This document shows, in pieces, positions 13,633 to 22,378 of a stretch of DNA of 64,000 nucleotides. Below the pieces are notes generated by a model. It was not told the DNA's origin, made no database searches, and worked only from the letters and a program-made list of their open reading frames with translations. A program made the position numbers and the translations under genes. This stretch comes from Streptomyces sp. Je 1-369 (GTDB lineage Bacteria; Actinomycetota; Actinomycetes; Streptomycetales; Streptomycetaceae), in NCBI RefSeq assembly GCF_026810505.1, contig NZ_CP101750.1:5265501-5329500 (forward strand), written 5' to 3'. How positions within the stretch are numbered: position 1 is the stretch's first letter; each line of letters begins with the position of its first letter.

Positions 13633-14429
13633 TCCCGGTCACCGGTCCCGGGTGCGCCGCCGCCTCCGAGGTGTACGTCCCCGTAGACGGTGCCGTTGCC
13701 GGACACGCCGTGCTGATCACCGGCTACATAGCTGCCGCCGAAGGAGGCGTTGCCCAGGTCGACGGGGGCGGGCGGGGTGGCCCGGGCCTGTGGTGCGGGG
13801 GCGGACGCCGCGCCGTCCACCTGCGCCGCGGGGGCCGGGTCCGGGCTCCGCACGCCCCGCGGCACCGGCCCGTGCAGCCAGGCCCTCAGCCGCCCGTTCT
13901 TGCTCTCCACGGTGACGGGGTGGAACGCGTCCTTGGGGATGCCCCGGTAGTCGTGCTGGACGATGCCGTGGTGCACGCTCTCCGAGACGCAGAGCGCGAA
14001 GTCGTCCGGGCGCTCGCGCAGCGCCCCGCGCAGTACGTCGGCGTCGAGCAGTCGGCAGGCGTGGTTGAGGTCGGCCCCCACCCAGCCGTCGAGCTCGTCG
14101 ACGGCGACGTAGCCCGTGGCGAGTACGGCCCGCAGCCTGATCTGCGCGGACTGCGAAGCCATCCGGTTCACGGCCCGCAGCTCCGTCGGCGTCTCGGCGA
14201 GCAGGGCCCGCAGCAGCGCCGTCACCGAGGCGCCTGCGTCGATCAGCTCCATCACGGAGTCGCCGCGGTCGGCACGCAGCCGACGGGTCGCGTCGATTCC
14301 GCAGCTCTCCAGGACACGGTCGGTGATGGCGTAGAGCATGCGCCGCAGGTACGCCTGTTCGACGTTGTCTCGGTCGCTGAACTTCTCGATGTCGAGGAGA
14401 AGGATCGTCCGGCTCACGGGGTCGGTCAT
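13629..14429 (-). CDS. Class III nucleotide cyclase with C-terminal glycine-rich module
   Basis: This 266-residue protein has a single class III cyclase catalytic domain (about 8-190). Metal-binding aspartates are D13 in LLLDIEKFS and D57 in RGDS. The transition-state pair N122 and R126 lies in DLNHACRL, so catalysis is plausible. The lysine that usually selects adenine, four residues before the second aspartate, is alanine here, so the product may not be cAMP. A Pro/Ala linker leads to FGGSYVAGDQHGVSG (230-244), shared with the next protein. ATG 14429 was preferred over GTG 14435 because GAGAGG lies 5 bases upstream. Two CRP-like boxes lie about 90-130 bases upstream. By context it resembles PycC of Pycsar systems. 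Confidence 0.8.
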   Translation of the reverse strand: MTDPVSRTILLLDIEKFSDRDNVEQAYLRRMLYAITDRVLESCGIDATRRLRADRGDSVMELIDAGASVTALLRALLAETPTELRAVNRMASQSAQIRLRAVLATGYVAVDELDGWVGADLNHACRLLDADVLRGALRERPDDFALCVSESVHHGIVQHDYRGIPKDAFHPVTVESKNGRLRAWLHGPVPRGVRSPDPAPAAQVDGAASAPAPQARATPPAPVDLGNASFGGSYVAGDQHGVSGNGTVYGDVHLGGGGAPGTGDRE

Positions 14430-14515
14430 GGCCACCTCTCAAGTGGGGAGTCGTGCCAGGCAGCAGCTTGGCGACGACGGGCCACGGGCCGTGAGGGCAG
14501 ACGACGCACTCGAAC

Positions 14516-14531
14516 TGTGACCGTGTGCACA
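14516..14531. promoter_or_regulatory. CRP-type box 1 upstream of the cyclase operon
   Basis: TGTGACCGTGTGCACA matches the CRP consensus TGTGA-N6-TCACA at 9 of 10 positions. Its centre lies about 94 bases upstream of the cyclase ATG. A Crp/Fnr regulator is encoded immediately upstream, so it is a natural candidate target. Confidence 0.6.
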
Positions 14532-14546
14532 GACAGGGCCCTGTCT
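14531..14546. promoter_or_regulatory. 16-bp perfect palindrome between the two CRP-type boxes
   Basis: AGACAGGGCCCTGTCT is a perfect 16-bp palindrome sitting exactly between box 1 and box 2. It could be an operator for a second dimeric regulator or part of one larger operator. It lacks a loop, so a terminator role for the regulator gene is less likely. Confidence 0.5.
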
Positions 14547-14547
14547 C

Positions 14548-14563
14548 TTTGACCGTGTGCACC
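14548..14563. promoter_or_regulatory. CRP-type box 2 upstream of the cyclase operon
   Basis: TTTGACCGTGTGCACC shares the 13-base core TGACCGTGTGCAC with box 1, exactly 32 bases away (about three helical turns), in the same orientation. It matches the CRP consensus at 7 of 10 positions. Confidence 0.5.
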
Positions 14564-14595
14564 GAAGGGTCCTGGGCGCGGCACACCGTGAGGCG

Positions 14596-15318
14596 TCAGA
14601 GGTCCGGCTGTTCGGAGCGCGCGATGCGGCGCAGCACGTCCGGCCGGACCACGACGATCCTGCGGCGGCTCGTGACGACGATCTGCCGGGTCCGCAGCTC
14701 CTTCAGGAGCCGGGCCACCGCCTCGCGGGAGGCGCCGACGGAGCCCGCGAACTCCTGCTGGCTGAGGGGGATGGTCAGGGCGATGCCCTCGTCCGTCCGC
14801 GTGCCGTGGGTCCGCATGAGGTCGAGGAGCAGGACGGCGAGCCGTTCGCGGACCGCGAGGGCGGCCCACTCGAGGCGGCGGCGGTCGGTCGAGCGCTGCC
14901 GGTCGGTGGCGAGTCCCAGGAGCTTCAGGGCGACCTCGGGGCTTCCCGCGAGGAACCCGGTGAAGCGGCTCTGCTCGATGGCGACCGCTTCGACCTGCTC
15001 CAGGGCGGTCACGGTGGCGGCGCGGCCGCGGCCGCTGAGGGCCGCGCCCTCGCCGATGATGTCGCCGGGGCCGCGCAGGGCGAGGAGCGCTTCGTAGCCG
15101 TTGGCGGCGGTGGCGGTGACCTTGGTCCAGCCCTGGAGGAGCAGCAGGACGTGCGTGGAGGGCTCGTCCTGGCGCATCATGGCCTCGCGGGCGGGATAGT
15201 GCAGGGGACGGCCGATGGCGAGCAGCGCGGTCCGGTCGTCCCGCTCCAGCCGGGCGAGGAACGGCACCCGGTCATCGAGGCCGTCGTCGCTCCCCGCGTG
15301 CCCCAGCCCCCCGGTCAT
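14596..15318 (-). CDS. Crp/Fnr-family regulator with cyclic-nucleotide-binding domain
   Basis: This 240-residue protein has an N-terminal cNMP-binding fold (about 18-125). Its phosphate-binding cassette GDIIGEGAALSGRGRAATV (85-103) keeps the conserved Glu (E90) and Arg (R99) that contact the cyclic nucleotide. A dimerisation helix follows, then a C-terminal winged helix with HTH around residues 186-206 (SQQEFAGSVGASREAVARLL). ATG 15318 was chosen; an in-frame TTG at 15372 would add 18 Gly-rich residues but lacks a ribosome binding site. It lies 166 bases upstream of the cyclase with CRP-type boxes between them, so it probably senses the cyclase product and controls the operon (inference). Confidence 0.85.
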   Translation of the reverse strand: MTGGLGHAGSDDGLDDRVPFLARLERDDRTALLAIGRPLHYPAREAMMRQDEPSTHVLLLLQGWTKVTATAANGYEALLALRGPGDIIGEGAALSGRGRAATVTALEQVEAVAIEQSRFTGFLAGSPEVALKLLGLATDRQRSTDRRRLEWAALAVRERLAVLLLDLMRTHGTRTDEGIALTIPLSQQEFAGSVGASREAVARLLKELRTRQIVVTSRRRIVVVRPDVLRRIARSEQPDL

Positions 15319-15416
15319 CCTGCCGCCCCCGTGTCCACCTGCGCCGATGCCGCTGATCTCGCGACCAGTCAACGTATCCGAGGTGGCCGGTCAGGGGACC
15401 GGCGACAATCAGCCGC

Positions 15417-15485
15417 GGTGGCCGGAGGCAGTCGGTAGTGCTGGCCGGAGGCGGTCGGCCGGGGTGGCCGGAGGCCGTCGCGCGG
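15417..15485. repeat. Three 23-bp tandem repeats upstream of the Crp/Fnr gene
   Basis: The core TGGCCGGAGGCNGTCG starts at 15419, 15442 and 15465, a regular 23-bp period. The array lies about 100-170 bases upstream of the regulator start and directly before the rpsL promoter. It could be an iteron-like protein-binding array or simple slippage. Confidence 0.7.
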
Positions 15486-15526
15486 GAATCGAAAAGCCCG
15501 GCGTGTCGCCCCCCATCGCATTTGTT

Positions 15527-15555
15527 TTGACCGAACTCGATGAGGTAGGTACGCT
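15527..15555 (+). promoter_or_regulatory. HrdB-type promoter of the rpsL-rpsG-fusA operon
   Basis: TTGACC and TACGCT are separated by 17 bases, a close match to the housekeeping sigma consensus. Transcription would start near 15562, giving a leader of about 190 bases before rpsL. Confidence 0.75.
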
Positions 15556-15640
15556 CAGACCTTGTGCCTGGGGTGTGCCTGGGCTCGCGCGCGTGTCATC
15601 AACCGCTGCGTGAGTCCGAGAACGGCCACCGTGATCTGCG

Positions 15641-15700
15641 CTCCTTTCCGCCTTGCGGCGGGAGTTTGCAGCATTCGACACACCCGACCGCGTGGGTCGG
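15641..15700 (+). promoter_or_regulatory. Structured leader element of rpsL, shared with rpsJ
   Basis: A first hairpin with CTCC/GGAG ends (15641-15664) is followed by CGACAC (15676-15681) and an 18-base hairpin CCCGACCGCGTGGGTCGG (15683-15700). The same arrangement, with an identical second hairpin, precedes rpsJ at 23821-23876. It is a candidate binding site for a ribosomal protein or other shared control. Confidence 0.6.
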
Positions 15701-15751
15701 CGACGTTCCAGGTTAGCTTTACCTATTCGGCACACAGAAACCGGAGAAGTA

Positions 15752-16123
15752 GTGCCTACGATCCAGCAGCTGGTCCGTAAGGGCCGGCAGGACAAGGTCG
15801 AGAAGAACAAGACGCCCGCACTCGAGGGTTCGCCCCAGCGCCGTGGCGTCTGCACGCGTGTGTTCACGACCACCCCGAAGAAGCCGAACTCGGCCCTCCG
15901 TAAGGTCGCGCGTGTGCGTCTGACCTCCGGGATCGAGGTCACGGCCTACATTCCGGGTGAGGGACACAACCTGCAGGAGCACTCCATCGTGCTCGTGCGT
16001 GGTGGCCGTGTGAAGGACCTGCCTGGTGTTCGTTACAAGATCATCCGCGGTTCCCTCGACACCCAGGGTGTCAAGAACCGCAAGCAGGCCCGCAGCCGCT
16101 ACGGCGCCAAGAAGGAGAAGTAA
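15752..16123 (+). CDS. rpsL: Ribosomal protein S12
   Basis: This 123-residue decoding-centre protein starts at GTG 15752 with GGAGAAG upstream, giving [14 protein letters not shown]. The streptomycin-related positions K43 (in [12 protein letters not shown]), K88 and P91 ([14 protein letters not shown]) are all wild type. It is the first gene of the rpsL-rpsG-fusA operon; the stop is 2 bases from rpsG. Confidence 0.99.
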   Translation: MPTIQQLVRKGRQDKVEKNKTPALEGSPQRRGVCTRVFTTTPKKPNSALRKVARVRLTSGIEVTAYIPGEGHNLQEHSIVLVRGGRVKDLPGVRYKIIRGSLDTQGVKNRKQARSRYGAKKEK

Positions 16124-16125
16124 GA

Positions 16126-16596
16126 ATGCCTCGTAAGGGCCCCGCCCCGAAGCGCCCGGTCATCATCGACCCGGTCTACGGTTCTCCTCTGGTGACCTCC
16201 CTCATCAACAAGGTGCTGCTGAACGGCAAGCGCTCCACCGCCGAGCGCATCGTGTACGGCGCCATGGAGGGCCTGCGCGAGAAGACCGGTAACGACCCGG
16301 TCATCACGCTGAAGCGCGCGCTCGAGAACATCAAGCCGACCCTCGAGGTCAAGTCCCGCCGTGTCGGTGGCGCGACCTACCAGGTCCCGATCGAGGTCAA
16401 GCCGGGCCGTGCGAACACGCTCGCCCTGCGCTGGCTCGTCGGTTACTCCCGCGCCCGTCGCGAGAAGACCATGACCGAGCGTCTGCTCAACGAGCTCCTC
16501 GACGCCTCCAACGGCCTCGGTGCCGCTGTGAAGAAGCGCGAGGACACCCACAAGATGGCCGAGTCCAACAAGGCCTTCGCGCACTACCGCTGGTAG
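16126..16596 (+). CDS. rpsG: Ribosomal protein S7
   Basis: This 156-residue protein nucleates the head of the 30S subunit. It begins [12 protein letters not shown] and contains the conserved [13 protein letters not shown] and [15 protein letters not shown] segments. The start follows the rpsL stop by two bases, with its ribosome binding site inside the rpsL end. It is co-transcribed with rpsL and fusA. Confidence 0.99.
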   Translation: MPRKGPAPKRPVIIDPVYGSPLVTSLINKVLLNGKRSTAERIVYGAMEGLREKTGNDPVITLKRALENIKPTLEVKSRRVGGATYQVPIEVKPGRANTLALRWLVGYSRARREKTMTERLLNELLDASNGLGAAVKKREDTHKMAESNKAFAHYRW

Positions 16597-16635
16597 TCGC
16601 TACCCCCATCGAGACCGAGAGAAGACTGAGCCGAC

Positions 16636-18762
16636 ATGGCTACCACTTCACTTGACCTGGCCAAGGTGCGCAACATCGGCATCATGGCCCACATCGACGC
16701 GGGCAAGACGACGACCACCGAGCGGATCCTGTTCTACACCGGTGTGTCGTACAAGATCGGTGAGGTCCACGACGGCGCCGCCACGATGGACTGGATGGAG
16801 CAGGAGCAGGAGCGTGGCATCACGATCACCTCTGCTGCCACCACCTGTCACTGGCCGCTGAACGACGTCGATCACACGATCAACATCATCGACACCCCGG
16901 GCCACGTCGACTTCACCGTCGAGGTGGAGCGTTCGCTCCGCGTGCTCGACGGTGCCGTGACGGTGTTCGACGGCGTTGCCGGTGTTGAGCCCCAGTCCGA
17001 GACCGTGTGGCGTCAGGCGGACCGCTACGGCGTCCCGCGCATCTGCTTCGTCAACAAGCTCGACCGCACCGGTGCCGAGTTCCACCGCTGTGTCGACATG
17101 ATCGTCGACCGCCTCGGTGCGACCCCGATCGTCATGCAGCTGCCCATCGGCGCAGAGGCTGACTTCAAGGGCGTCGTCGACCTCGTCACGATGAAGGCCT
17201 TCGTCTGGTCCGCCGAGACCAAGATGGGCGAGGCCTACGACATCGTCGACATCCCCGACACGCACACCGAGGCTGCCGACGAGTACCGCGGCAAGCTCCT
17301 CGAGGCTGTCGCCGAGAACGACGAGCAGATGATGGAGCTGTACCTCGAGGGCCAGGAGCCCACCGAGGAGCAGCTGTACGCGGCGATCCGTCGCATCACC
17401 ATCGCCTCCGGCAAGGGCGGCGACACCACCGTCACCCCCGTGTTCTGTGGCACCGCGTTCAAGAACAAGGGCGTCCAGCCCCTGCTCGACGCGGTTGTGC
17501 GCTACCTGCCGTCGCCCCTGGACGTCGAGGCCATCGAAGGCCACGACGTCAAGGACGCGGAGACGGTCGTCAAGCGCAAGCCGTCCGACGACGAGCCGCT
17601 GTCGGCCCTCGCGTTCAAGATCGCGAGCGACCCGCACCTCGGTAAGCTCACCTTCGTCCGGATCTACTCCGGTCGCCTGGAGGCCGGCACCGCGGTGCTG
17701 AACTCCGTCAAGGGCAAGAAGGAGCGCATCGGCAAGATCTACCGCATGCACGCGAACAAGCGTGAGGAGATCGCGTCGGTGGGCGCCGGTGACATCGTCG
17801 CCGTCATGGGCCTGAAGCAGACCACCACGGGTGAGACGCTCTGTGACGACAAGCAGCCGGTGATCCTGGAGTCCATGGACTTCCCGGCGCCGGTCATCCA
17901 GGTCGCCATCGAGCCGAAGTCCAAGGGTGACCAGGAGAAGCTGGGTGTAGCCATCCAGCGTCTCTCGGAGGAGGACCCCTCCTTCCAGGTCCACTCGGAC
18001 GAGGAGACCGGCCAGACCATCATCGGTGGTATGGGCGAGCTTCACCTCGAGGTGCTCGTCGACCGCATGAAGCGCGAGTTCCGCGTCGAGGCGAACGTCG
18101 GCAAGCCGCAGGTCGCTTACCGCGAGACGATCCGCAAGGTCGTCGAGCGCGTGGACTACACCCACAAGAAGCAGACCGGTGGTACCGGTCAGTTCGCCAA
18201 GGTGCAGATCGCGATCGAGCCGATCACGGACGGCGACGCGTCGTACGAGTTCGTGAACAAGGTCACCGGTGGCCGCATCCCGCGGGAGTACATCCCGTCG
18301 GTGGACGCCGGTGCGCAGGAAGCCATGCAGTTCGGCATCCTCGCGGGCTACGAGATGACGGGCGTCCGCGTCACGCTTCTCGACGGTGCCTACCACGAGG
18401 TCGACTCCTCGGAGCTCGCCTTCAAGATCGCCGGTTCGCAGGCCTTCAAGGAGGCCGCGCGCAAGGCGTCCCCCGTGCTGCTCGAGCCGATGATGGCCGT
18501 CGAGGTCACCACGCCCGAGGACTACATGGGCGATGTCATCGGTGACATCAACTCCCGCCGTGGCCAGATCCAGGCCATGGAGGAGCGCAGCGGCGCTCGC
18601 GTCGTGAAGGGCCTCGTGCCCCTCTCGGAGATGTTCGGCTACGTCGGAGACCTCCGCAGCAAGACGTCGGGTCGCGCAAGCTACTCAATGCAGTTCGACT
18701 CCTACGCCGAGGTTCCGCGGAACGTCGCCGAGGAGATCATCGCGAAGGCCAAGGGCGAGTAA
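16636..18762 (+). CDS. fusA: Elongation factor G
   Basis: This 708-residue translocase GTPase has the P-loop AHIDAGKT at 18-25, the switch II motif DTPGHVDF, and the base-specificity motif NKLD. All five EF-G domains are present by length. It starts at ATG 16636, 39 bases after rpsG. The single EF-G of the str operon precedes tuf by 144 bases. Confidence 0.99.
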   Translation: MATTSLDLAKVRNIGIMAHIDAGKTTTTERILFYTGVSYKIGEVHDGAATMDWMEQEQERGITITSAATTCHWPLNDVDHTINIIDTPGHVDFTVEVERSLRVLDGAVTVFDGVAGVEPQSETVWRQADRYGVPRICFVNKLDRTGAEFHRCVDMIVDRLGATPIVMQLPIGAEADFKGVVDLVTMKAFVWSAETKMGEAYDIVDIPDTHTEAADEYRGKLLEAVAENDEQMMELYLEGQEPTEEQLYAAIRRITIASGKGGDTTVTPVFCGTAFKNKGVQPLLDAVVRYLPSPLDVEAIEGHDVKDAETVVKRKPSDDEPLSALAFKIASDPHLGKLTFVRIYSGRLEAGTAVLNSVKGKKERIGKIYRMHANKREEIASVGAGDIVAVMGLKQTTTGETLCDDKQPVILESMDFPAPVIQVAIEPKSKGDQEKLGVAIQRLSEEDPSFQVHSDEETGQTIIGGMGELHLEVLVDRMKREFRVEANVGKPQVAYRETIRKVVERVDYTHKKQTGGTGQFAKVQIAIEPITDGDASYEFVNKVTGGRIPREYIPSVDAGAQEAMQFGILAGYEMTGVRVTLLDGAYHEVDSSELAFKIAGSQAFKEAARKASPVLLEPMMAVEVTTPEDYMGDVIGDINSRRGQIQAMEERSGARVVKGLVPLSEMFGYVGDLRSKTSGRASYSMQFDSYAEVPRNVAEEIIAKAKGE

Positions 18763-18796
18763 CTCACCCGAGTTCACGCTTTAGGCTTGACACCAT

Positions 18797-18835
18797 CCGC
18801 CGGGGTTCGACCCCGCAAGGCAAGAACCCCGGCGG
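18797..18835 (+). promoter_or_regulatory. Hairpin in the fusA-tuf gap
   Basis: A perfect 12-bp stem (CCGCCGGGGTTC with GAACCCCGGCGG) encloses a 15-base loop. No T run follows, so it is a weak terminator at most. It may tune read-through from fusA into tuf or protect RNA ends. A TTGACA at 18787 precedes it but lacks a matching -10. Confidence 0.55.
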
Positions 18836-18906
18836 CTGGCTTCCCAGCAAAGATCACCTGGCGCCGATGAAGCAAGGCGTACAGAACCACTCCGCAGGAG
18901 GATTCA

Positions 18907-20100
<1,194 letters not shown>

Positions 20101-20173
20101 GCGTCTCGCTTACGCGTTGATCGGGGTAACCCGGTTGCTCTGAACTGAGCGCATCGCAGTACACGCAGTAACG

Positions 20174-20209
20174 GAAGGGCCCGTACGACTTCGGTCGTAC
20201 GGGCCCTTC
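20174..20209. terminator. Strong terminator after tuf
   Basis: A perfect 16-bp stem (GAAGGGCCCGTACGAC with its complement) is closed by a TTCG tetraloop. It lies between tuf and the convergent small genes and probably works in both directions. Confidence 0.9.
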
Positions 20210-20260
20210 TGTTGTTCTGGGGCGCTCCCCACTGTGCGGTCGTTCTGAATTCTTCAGGAC

Positions 20261-20518
20261 TCAAAAGCCCAAATACGTTAGCTGAACGACGTAGACGCGT
20301 TCGCTGCGTACGACGATCTGGTACCGGAACATTCCGCCGGGGACGGTGATGTCGCCGCCCTTCGGGTCGACGTCTTGGTGGTCGCGGCCGTGGACGTACA
20401 GTGCCTCGGCCGCCCTGACCAGCTCCGCGGCCTTGCGCTCGACTTCGGCGAGAAAGGCTGGTGACGCGGTGCGGGCGGCTTCCTCTGCCGCGAAGGCGTA
20501 CTCCCAGCTCCAGCTCAA
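20261..20518 (-). CDS. Small protein, possible RelE/ParE-like toxin partner
   Basis: This 85-residue protein has a helical N-terminal part and a C-terminal strand pair (MFRYQIVVRSERVYVVQLTYLGF region) that recalls the end of RelE/ParE-fold toxins. The TTG start overlaps the upstream stop as TTGA, so it is translationally coupled to the DUF6247-like gene. I do not recognise the family with certainty. The pair arrangement suggests a toxin-antitoxin-like unit. Confidence 0.55.
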   Translation of the reverse strand: MSWSWEYAFAAEEAARTASPAFLAEVERKAAELVRAAEALYVHGRDHQDVDPKGGDITVPGGMFRYQIVVRSERVYVVQLTYLGF

Positions 20519-20862
20519 GTCCGTACTGCCTTCATGGCCTCGTCCAGGACGGCGCTCAGCTCGCGCAGGGCTTCATGGGCGACGGCAGTGTCCTCGTGCT
20601 CGAGTTCCCGCGTGGCGTGGGCGTGCCGGGTGGACAGGTCGGGGCGGCGTGCGATCTCGATGTCCCGGGCCCAGTTGAGCACCCAGCCCTGCACGGGGCT
20701 GAGGGACTGCCATGCGAGAGCCTTGGCGAAGGCTTCGTCCTTGGTTCGCTGCATTTCCGGCAGGCGTGCCGGGTCGACGACCGCGAGGGCGGCCCGTAGC
20801 GCCTCCGGGGTCTGCTCGGGGCGGGGAACCAGCTCGTGTCCGTGGTCGGCCTGCGTGCTCAT
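20515..20862 (-). CDS. DUF6247-like protein, putative partner of the next small gene
   Basis: This 115-residue protein is rich in helices (TPEALRAALAVVDPARLPEM; WQSLSPVQGWVLNWARDIE) and resembles the actinobacterial DUF6247 group from memory. The ATG at 20862 has GGGAGGA just upstream; longer in-frame starts are poorer. It overlaps the following 85-residue gene, a layout typical for antitoxin-toxin pairs. Function unknown. Confidence 0.6.
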   Translation of the reverse strand: MSTQADHGHELVPRPEQTPEALRAALAVVDPARLPEMQRTKDEAFAKALAWQSLSPVQGWVLNWARDIEIARRPDLSTRHAHATRELEHEDTAVAHEALRELSAVLDEAMKAVRT

Positions 20863-20950
20863 GGTGTCCTCCCGGGAGTGCCCCGGCCAGGTTAGTCGGC
20901 CGGGGCGCACGGGGTGCGGAGACGCGAACATTGTCGAGTGTTTCCCCTGG

Positions 20951-21889
20951 TCAATCGGCGTATGGAGGGACGCGGCAGTCGCGGCAGTGGCCTGGTTCGA
21001 GGGCTCGGTAGGCGCGGTCGCAGGTATCGCAGTTCTGGAGCGGGTGGCGGGTGGGGTGCGGGAACGGAGGCGGGAGGAGGGCTGTCAGAAGGTGTGCCAG
21101 GAGTGCGGCGGGGTGGCGTGGGCCCTCGGGTGGGAGGGCGGTGGTGAGGGCGTGGCGCACCGCGGTGGGGGCCACGTCGCGTTCCAGCCAGGCGGCGACG
21201 CCGGGGGCCAGGTGGGCCGCGTCCTGGGTGGTGAGGAGCAGGCGGGGGTCGTGGTGGCGTAGGGCGATGAGGAGGTCGGTCGCCTGCTGGAGGAGGGCGG
21301 GGGCCGGGTACGCCGGGTGTGGCACGGCGGGGAGGGGGTGGGGGAGCTTCTGGGGCGCCCGCACGGGCGGGGCCGCGCCCGGCTGAAGCTCGGCCGACTG
21401 GGGCTCAGCCGATGAGACCTGCCCGGAGGCGCAGGGCTTCGGCGTCGGGGCGTGCCGCCGGGGTGCGCTCGGCTGGTTGCAGGAAGTCGTGCGGGTGACG
21501 ATGCGGCCTGCGGGGGTGCGTTCGCGGTCGCGGCGCAGGTAGCCGTGGGCCTCCAGCTCGCGCAGGGCGGCGGCGATACGGGTCGACCCCTCGGGGAAGC
21601 GGGCCACGAGGGTCTTGATGTCCGCGCGGGCTCCAGCCGGCAGCGACTGAATGTGGCAGGCCAGGCCGATCGCCAGGAGGGAGAGCTCCTGGTGCTGCGT
21701 GAGGTGGTTCCCGATCACCGTGAAGCGGGAGGTGTGGCGGGTGTTCTCGTGGGCGATGCCGGAGGCCTGCGGCCGGGCAGCGGTGGGGTGTGCTCGGCCC
21801 CGGGGGAGCGCGGTCGCCCTTGAGGGGGGTTTGTCGCCGCCAATGGCGGACCGGGCGCGCGAGGGCGCGCTAGGGTTCTGGGTATCCAT
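20951..21889 (-). CDS. Helix-turn-helix protein with C-terminal CxxC zinc-ribbon-like end
   Basis: This 312-residue protein has a winged-helix segment at about 55-130 (ELSLLAIGLACHIQ; GSTRIAAALRELEAHGYLRRDRE). A Pro/Ala-rich linker and a C-terminal helical part follow, ending in CDTCDRAY and HCRDC, which could bind zinc. Such proteins are common in Streptomyces beside XRE/DUF397 genes. ATG 21889 was chosen; GAGGAAGAGAG lies about 10 bases upstream. It is divergent from the XRE gene at 22379. A DNA-binding role is likely; the target is unknown. Confidence 0.6.
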   Translation of the reverse strand: MDTQNPSAPSRARSAIGGDKPPSRATALPRGRAHPTAARPQASGIAHENTRHTSRFTVIGNHLTQHQELSLLAIGLACHIQSLPAGARADIKTLVARFPEGSTRIAAALRELEAHGYLRRDRERTPAGRIVTRTTSCNQPSAPRRHAPTPKPCASGQVSSAEPQSAELQPGAAPPVRAPQKLPHPLPAVPHPAYPAPALLQQATDLLIALRHHDPRLLLTTQDAAHLAPGVAAWLERDVAPTAVRHALTTALPPEGPRHPAALLAHLLTALLPPPFPHPTRHPLQNCDTCDRAYRALEPGHCRDCRVPPYAD

Positions 21890-22378
21890 CAGGAAGGTTC
21901 TCTCTTCCTCGGTGGTCAGGCCCTCGCCTCGGGATTGCCGTCCCGGCGGGGGCCGTCGCATGTCTGGAGTTGTTCTCGTCTGCTGGGGCTGAGAGTAGGG
22001 CCATTGGGGGGCCGGAAAGCCAGCCGAGCCGGTGATGTTCACCCGGGGGAGTGAGCGGGGCGGGGCGGGACCCTGCGGGTGGGGAGCGGGGCCTGGCGCC
22101 GGGGCCTGGTGGGGCTTGGTGGGGTTCTTTGTCTCTCTCAGGTTCCTTGGGGAGGCGCCTGTGTCACCGGAGCGCGGGGGAGCAGGTTCCGGTGGAGTTG
22201 AAGCCCGCGAATCACGTCACGCAGAGTGGCCTCCACTTCTACGCTCGCAGTGGCTCGGTGGCTGCGTACCGTGACCTTGTACAGGCTTTGTCCAGCGGTG
22301 TACCGCCTGTCCGGAAGGTCACGCGGGTACGGCGTCGACCGTACGTAGCGGAGGCTCGACGAGGCGGGAGGCGGTCGC
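21890..22378. other. Divergent intergenic region before the XRE gene
   Basis: This 489-base stretch has no convincing gene. The first half is G-rich without clear signals. The second half holds an interrupted inverted repeat at 22265-22331 that probably covers the XRE-DUF397 promoter. Confidence 0.6.
22265..22331. promoter_or_regulatory. Inverted repeat upstream of the XRE-DUF397 pair
   Basis: CGTACCGTGACCTT at 22265 is mirrored by AAGGTCAC-GCG-GGTACG at 22315-22331, a long-range inverted repeat with a 3-base insertion. Between the arms lie TTGTAC and TACCGC spaced 18 bases apart, a weak promoter match. Self-regulation by the XRE protein is possible. Confidence 0.35.

Larger units (their letters stand above)
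15319..15751. other. Divergent intergenic region between the Crp/Fnr gene and rpsL
   Basis: This gene-free stretch of 433 bases holds a three-copy 23-bp repeat on the regulator side, a strong promoter at 15527-15555 and the structured rpsL leader. No coding sequence is supported. Confidence 0.7.

Noticed and set aside
14531..14546. The 16-bp palindrome as a terminator of the Crp/Fnr gene
   Set aside because: It has no loop and no T run on the minus strand; its symmetric place between two CRP-type boxes fits an operator better.
18787..18792. TTGACA as a tuf promoter -35
   Set aside because: No acceptable -10 lies 16-18 bases downstream; the hairpin starts there instead.
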